Positions 6,174 through 8,187 of a stretch of 8,187 bases of DNA are shown piece by piece. The notes beneath the pieces were generated by a model that saw only the letters and a list, made by a program, of their open reading frames with translations, made no database searches and was not told where the DNA came from. The first letter of the stretch is position 1. Each line of letters starts with the position of its first letter. Position numbers and translations under genes: made by a program. The DNA is from an uncultured Erysipelotrichaceae bacterium. GTDB taxonomy: Bacteria > Bacillota_I > Bacilli_A > Erysipelotrichales > Coprobacillaceae. Where the stretch lies: assembly GCA_945981915.1 (NCBI GenBank), contig CAMFRJ010000037.1, positions 1-8,187 on the forward strand, written 5' to 3'.

Positions 6174-6193
6174 AAAAAGGCTTTTTAAAGCCC
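6172..6193 (-). terminator. Intrinsic terminator of the DUF1015 gene
   Basis: A six-base stem GGCTTT/AAAGCC (6179-6184 with 6187-6192) that on the minus strand runs into seven T residues (6178-6172). On the plus strand the following sequence (CTTATTTC) is a weaker T-tract, so it may only partly terminate the deacetylase gene whose stop codon it touches. Confidence 0.65.
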
Positions 6194-7429
6194 TTATTTC
6201 ATAATTTGACGACATTCGATATAATAACGCTTTTCATAAGCTTCACCCATAGAAAATGTTTTTCTTGGTAAAACGCCACCAGCGGCAATAGCTGGGAATA
6301 ATGTATTTTTATCAATCGCTCCAAGCAAAATACCACAGTTATTTTTCACATGAGCGAGCTTTTCTACTGAATCTTGACCATGAACATAATCAATGTCACT
6401 TGCTGGATGATTTTCTAAATATTGATCTAAAAATCTTTGTAAAATATCAACTGGAAGACGATTGTTTGTATTGCGTAACTTCATATGAATATCATGTGTT
6501 TCATCAATGAAAACAATATCATCTCCATCAGTGAATGTCATATGTTCTTGTTGTAAATATACTTTAAATGAATCATATAGATCTTCAAAATCAATATTAA
6601 ACAAAACACGATGAATTGGTTCGAAAATCAATGCAGGACTATGAAGGTTGACCAATTCTACCATTGCATATCTTGCTGGATGATCCTCTTTTTCTTGATC
6701 TGAAAGATTATCTTTGATCTTTTCCCAATAGGCCTTCGCAGTTGCAAGAGAATGATTTCCGTCTCCAACAGCTAAAAAGAAACCATCGCTTTCTCTTTCC
6801 ATCAATGTTAGTTTATCGTTGATTGCCAAAGCAAATTCATCCCTAATGGCGTATCCTTTGACATGTCCCCCGTTTTTCATGAGTTCTGTATCATAAACAC
6901 ATTCGAAATATTTTTTCATTTCAAGCAATGGTTCAATGAGTTGATGTTTTTTATCATCAATTAAAACCATTACATGTGGACATTCTAACAATGCGCCTTC
7001 TCTAATAGCGAGTCTTGGTGGAATACGCGATTGAATTGTTCCTTCTGTAGCACGGATTGGAGCACTTGTCCCTGGTGTAAAATCATATGCTTCCAAATCG
7101 ATCATTCCGACTAATCCTAAGCGTAATCCTGATGCCAATTCTCTTTCTACTAAAACAAAACCATCTTGAATACTTTCCTCTAAAATCCCCTTATGAGTAT
7201 AAGTTAACATTTCTTTTTGAATTCTTTGAATTCTTTCATCATCTTTTCCTAAATAAACTTCAGGATAAATGATGTTCAATGTTGATGGCTTATTGCCAAC
7301 TATATTTTCTACATCTTGCCAATAATCTTCTTCACTTGTATATTGATCACAAGCGACAACTGACCATAATGCCATATCAGTTCCCTTTTTTGGTAAAAGA
7401 ATATTAGCAGACCTAAAGCATGCTTTCAT
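6194..7429 (-). CDS. DUF1015 family protein
   Basis: Member of the DUF1015 family (PF06245/COG4198), 411 aa, close to full length for the family. The biochemical function is unknown. Conserved-looking segments are CDQYTSEEDYW (27-37), RATEGT (126-131) with RIPPR (135-139), GDGNHSLATAKAYW (222-235) and, near the C-terminus, LPRKTFSMGEA. There is no signal peptide or membrane segment, so it is probably cytoplasmic. In other genomes the family is often near serine biosynthesis genes (from memory); no such gene is in this window. The ATG at 7429 is supported by GGGGG (7441-7437) seven bases upstream and by alignment with the family start. It has its own consensus promoter in the gap after the aminopeptidase gene, though read-through from that gene is possible because no terminator is seen between them. 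Confidence 0.82.
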   Translation of the reverse strand: MKACFRSANILLPKKGTDMALWSVVACDQYTSEEDYWQDVENIVGNKPSTLNIIYPEVYLGKDDERIQRIQKEMLTYTHKGILEESIQDGFVLVERELASGLRLGLVGMIDLEAYDFTPGTSAPIRATEGTIQSRIPPRLAIREGALLECPHVMVLIDDKKHQLIEPLLEMKKYFECVYDTELMKNGGHVKGYAIRDEFALAINDKLTLMERESDGFFLAVGDGNHSLATAKAYWEKIKDNLSDQEKEDHPARYAMVELVNLHSPALIFEPIHRVLFNIDFEDLYDSFKVYLQQEHMTFTDGDDIVFIDETHDIHMKLRNTNNRLPVDILQRFLDQYLENHPASDIDYVHGQDSVEKLAHVKNNCGILLGAIDKNTLFPAIAAGGVLPRKTFSMGEAYEKRYYIECRQIMK

Positions 7430-7454
7430 ATTATAACCCCCTAATTATGGTATT

Positions 7455-7483
7455 ATTCTAAAAAAACATGGGATAGATGTCAA
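7455..7483 (-). promoter_or_regulatory. Consensus promoter of the DUF1015 gene
   Basis: On the minus strand a perfect TTGACA (7483-7478), a 17-base spacer and TAGAAT (7460-7455). Transcription would start near 7448, about 20 bases before the ATG at 7429. It lies wholly between the two minus-strand genes. Confidence 0.8.
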
Positions 7484-7498
7484 GTTTATCAAAATACT

Positions 7499-8187
7499 TT
7501 ATTTAGAAATGATTTCTACACCATCTTCAGTCACTAAAAATGTATGTTCCCATTGGGCAGAAAGTAAGCCGTCGTCGGTATAGACGGTCCAATCATTATC
7601 ATATTCTAAATGAACCCCTTTGCTTCCCTGATTGATCATTGGTTCAATAGTAAAAACCATACCTGGAACAATTAAAACTGTTTTTTCATTAGGTTTGAAA
7701 TGATAGACAAATGGATCTTCGTGCATTGTTAAACCAATACCATGACCACAAAATTCTTCCACAACGCTATAACCATTTTGATGAGCATGTTTTTCAATAG
7801 CTTCACCAATATCACCAATACAACTTTTCCATGGAATAATTGTTTTCATTCCTTCATATAAACATTCTTTGGTTATCGCAACTAATCTTTTGGCTTCATC
7901 TGAAACGTTTCCTAACATAAACATGCGAGATGCATCAGCATAATAACCATTATATTCGGTTGTTGCATCAACATTAATAATATCGCCATCTTTGAGTATT
8001 TTCTTTTTAGAGGGAATACCATGACAAACTTCATCATTAACAGAAGTACAGATGCTTTTTGGATATCCTTCATAATTTAAATCAGCAGAATGTGCATGAT
8101 GCTCTTTTAAATATTCATTTGTCATGATATCAATATCTTCAGTTGTCATACCACATGTGATATTTTTTTCAATGTAATCTAAAAGAC
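7499..8187 (-). CDS. map: Type I methionine aminopeptidase, N-terminus cut by window edge
   Basis: Predicted cytoplasmic metalloenzyme that removes the initiator methionine from new proteins. The frame stays open to the right edge (228 residues visible), and the codons before the Met at 8149 encode LLDYIEKNITCG, which fits the helix preceding this point in the family, so the true start lies beyond 8187 and roughly 20-25 residues are missing. All five metal ligands are present, counted from the Met at 8149: Asp61 (INVD), Asp72 (YYAD), His136 (GHGIG), Glu169 (FTIEP) and Glu201 (WEHT), plus the catalytic His143 (MHEDP). NYEGYPKSICTSVNDEVCHGIP-like sequence (25-46) is the standard substrate-side segment. 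No terminator is seen after the stop codon. Genomes of this group may carry more than one copy, so the symbol denotes the family. Confidence 0.92.
   Translation of the reverse strand, partial: LLDYIEKNITCGMTTEDIDIMTNEYLKEHHAHSADLNYEGYPKSICTSVNDEVCHGIPSKKKILKDGDIINVDATTEYNGYYADASRMFMLGNVSDEAKRLVAITKECLYEGMKTIIPWKSCIGDIGEAIEKHAHQNGYSVVEEFCGHGIGLTMHEDPFVYHFKPNEKTVLIVPGMVFTIEPMINQGSKGVHLEYDNDWTVYTDDGLLSAQWEHTFLVTEDGVEIISK

Overview
The window is AT-rich, densely packed bacterial DNA with short intergenic gaps, strong GGAGG-type ribosome binding sites and sigma-A-like promoters. Together with the gene set (ECF transporter S component, YtrA-type GntR regulator, single-pass membrane polysaccharide deacetylases, DUF1015, type I methionine aminopeptidase) this points to a low-GC Firmicute. 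A gut Erysipelotrichales/Coprobacillaceae-like organism is my best guess, but that is inference from style and not a search result. No tRNA, rRNA, CRISPR array, insertion sequence or phage gene is visible.

Layout, left to right: (1) 150-1556 (+), a membrane-anchored CE4 polysaccharide deacetylase with three Ig-like repeats, preceded by helically phased TTAAGAT-like repeats. (2) 1609-2202 (-), an ECF transporter S component, convergent with the first gene; a terminator for each lies between them. (3) 2402-2950 (+), a compact M15 D,D-peptidase without signal peptide that resembles cytoplasmic VanXY enzymes. (4) 3003-4856 (-), a tight three-gene operon of YtrA-like repressor, ABC ATPase and ABC-2 type permease, with a consensus promoter embedded in an array of five AACAG-type half-sites. 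(5) 5010-6173 (+), a second CE4 deacetylase, paralogous to the first but with two Ig-like repeats. (6) 6194-7429 (-), a DUF1015 protein with its own consensus promoter. (7) 7499-8187 (-), a type I methionine aminopeptidase cut by the right edge, so its N-terminus is missing.

Three regions concern the cell envelope: two deacetylases predicted to act on peptidoglycan or another wall glycan outside the membrane, an enzyme predicted to act on D-Ala-D-Ala-type peptides inside the cell, and a YtrA-regulated ABC system of a type often linked to cell-wall stress. They alternate in strand and have separate promoters or terminators, so they are neighbours and not one operon. The ECF component must borrow its energising module (EcfA, EcfA', EcfT) from elsewhere, since none is encoded here. 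The last two genes look like housekeeping functions.

I see no clearly new multi-gene system. The most informative unexplained signals are the half-site array in front of the ytrA-like operon, the phased repeats in front of the first deacetylase, the change in Ig repeat number between the paralogues, and the signal-less VanXY-like enzyme without any van ligase or racemase beside it.
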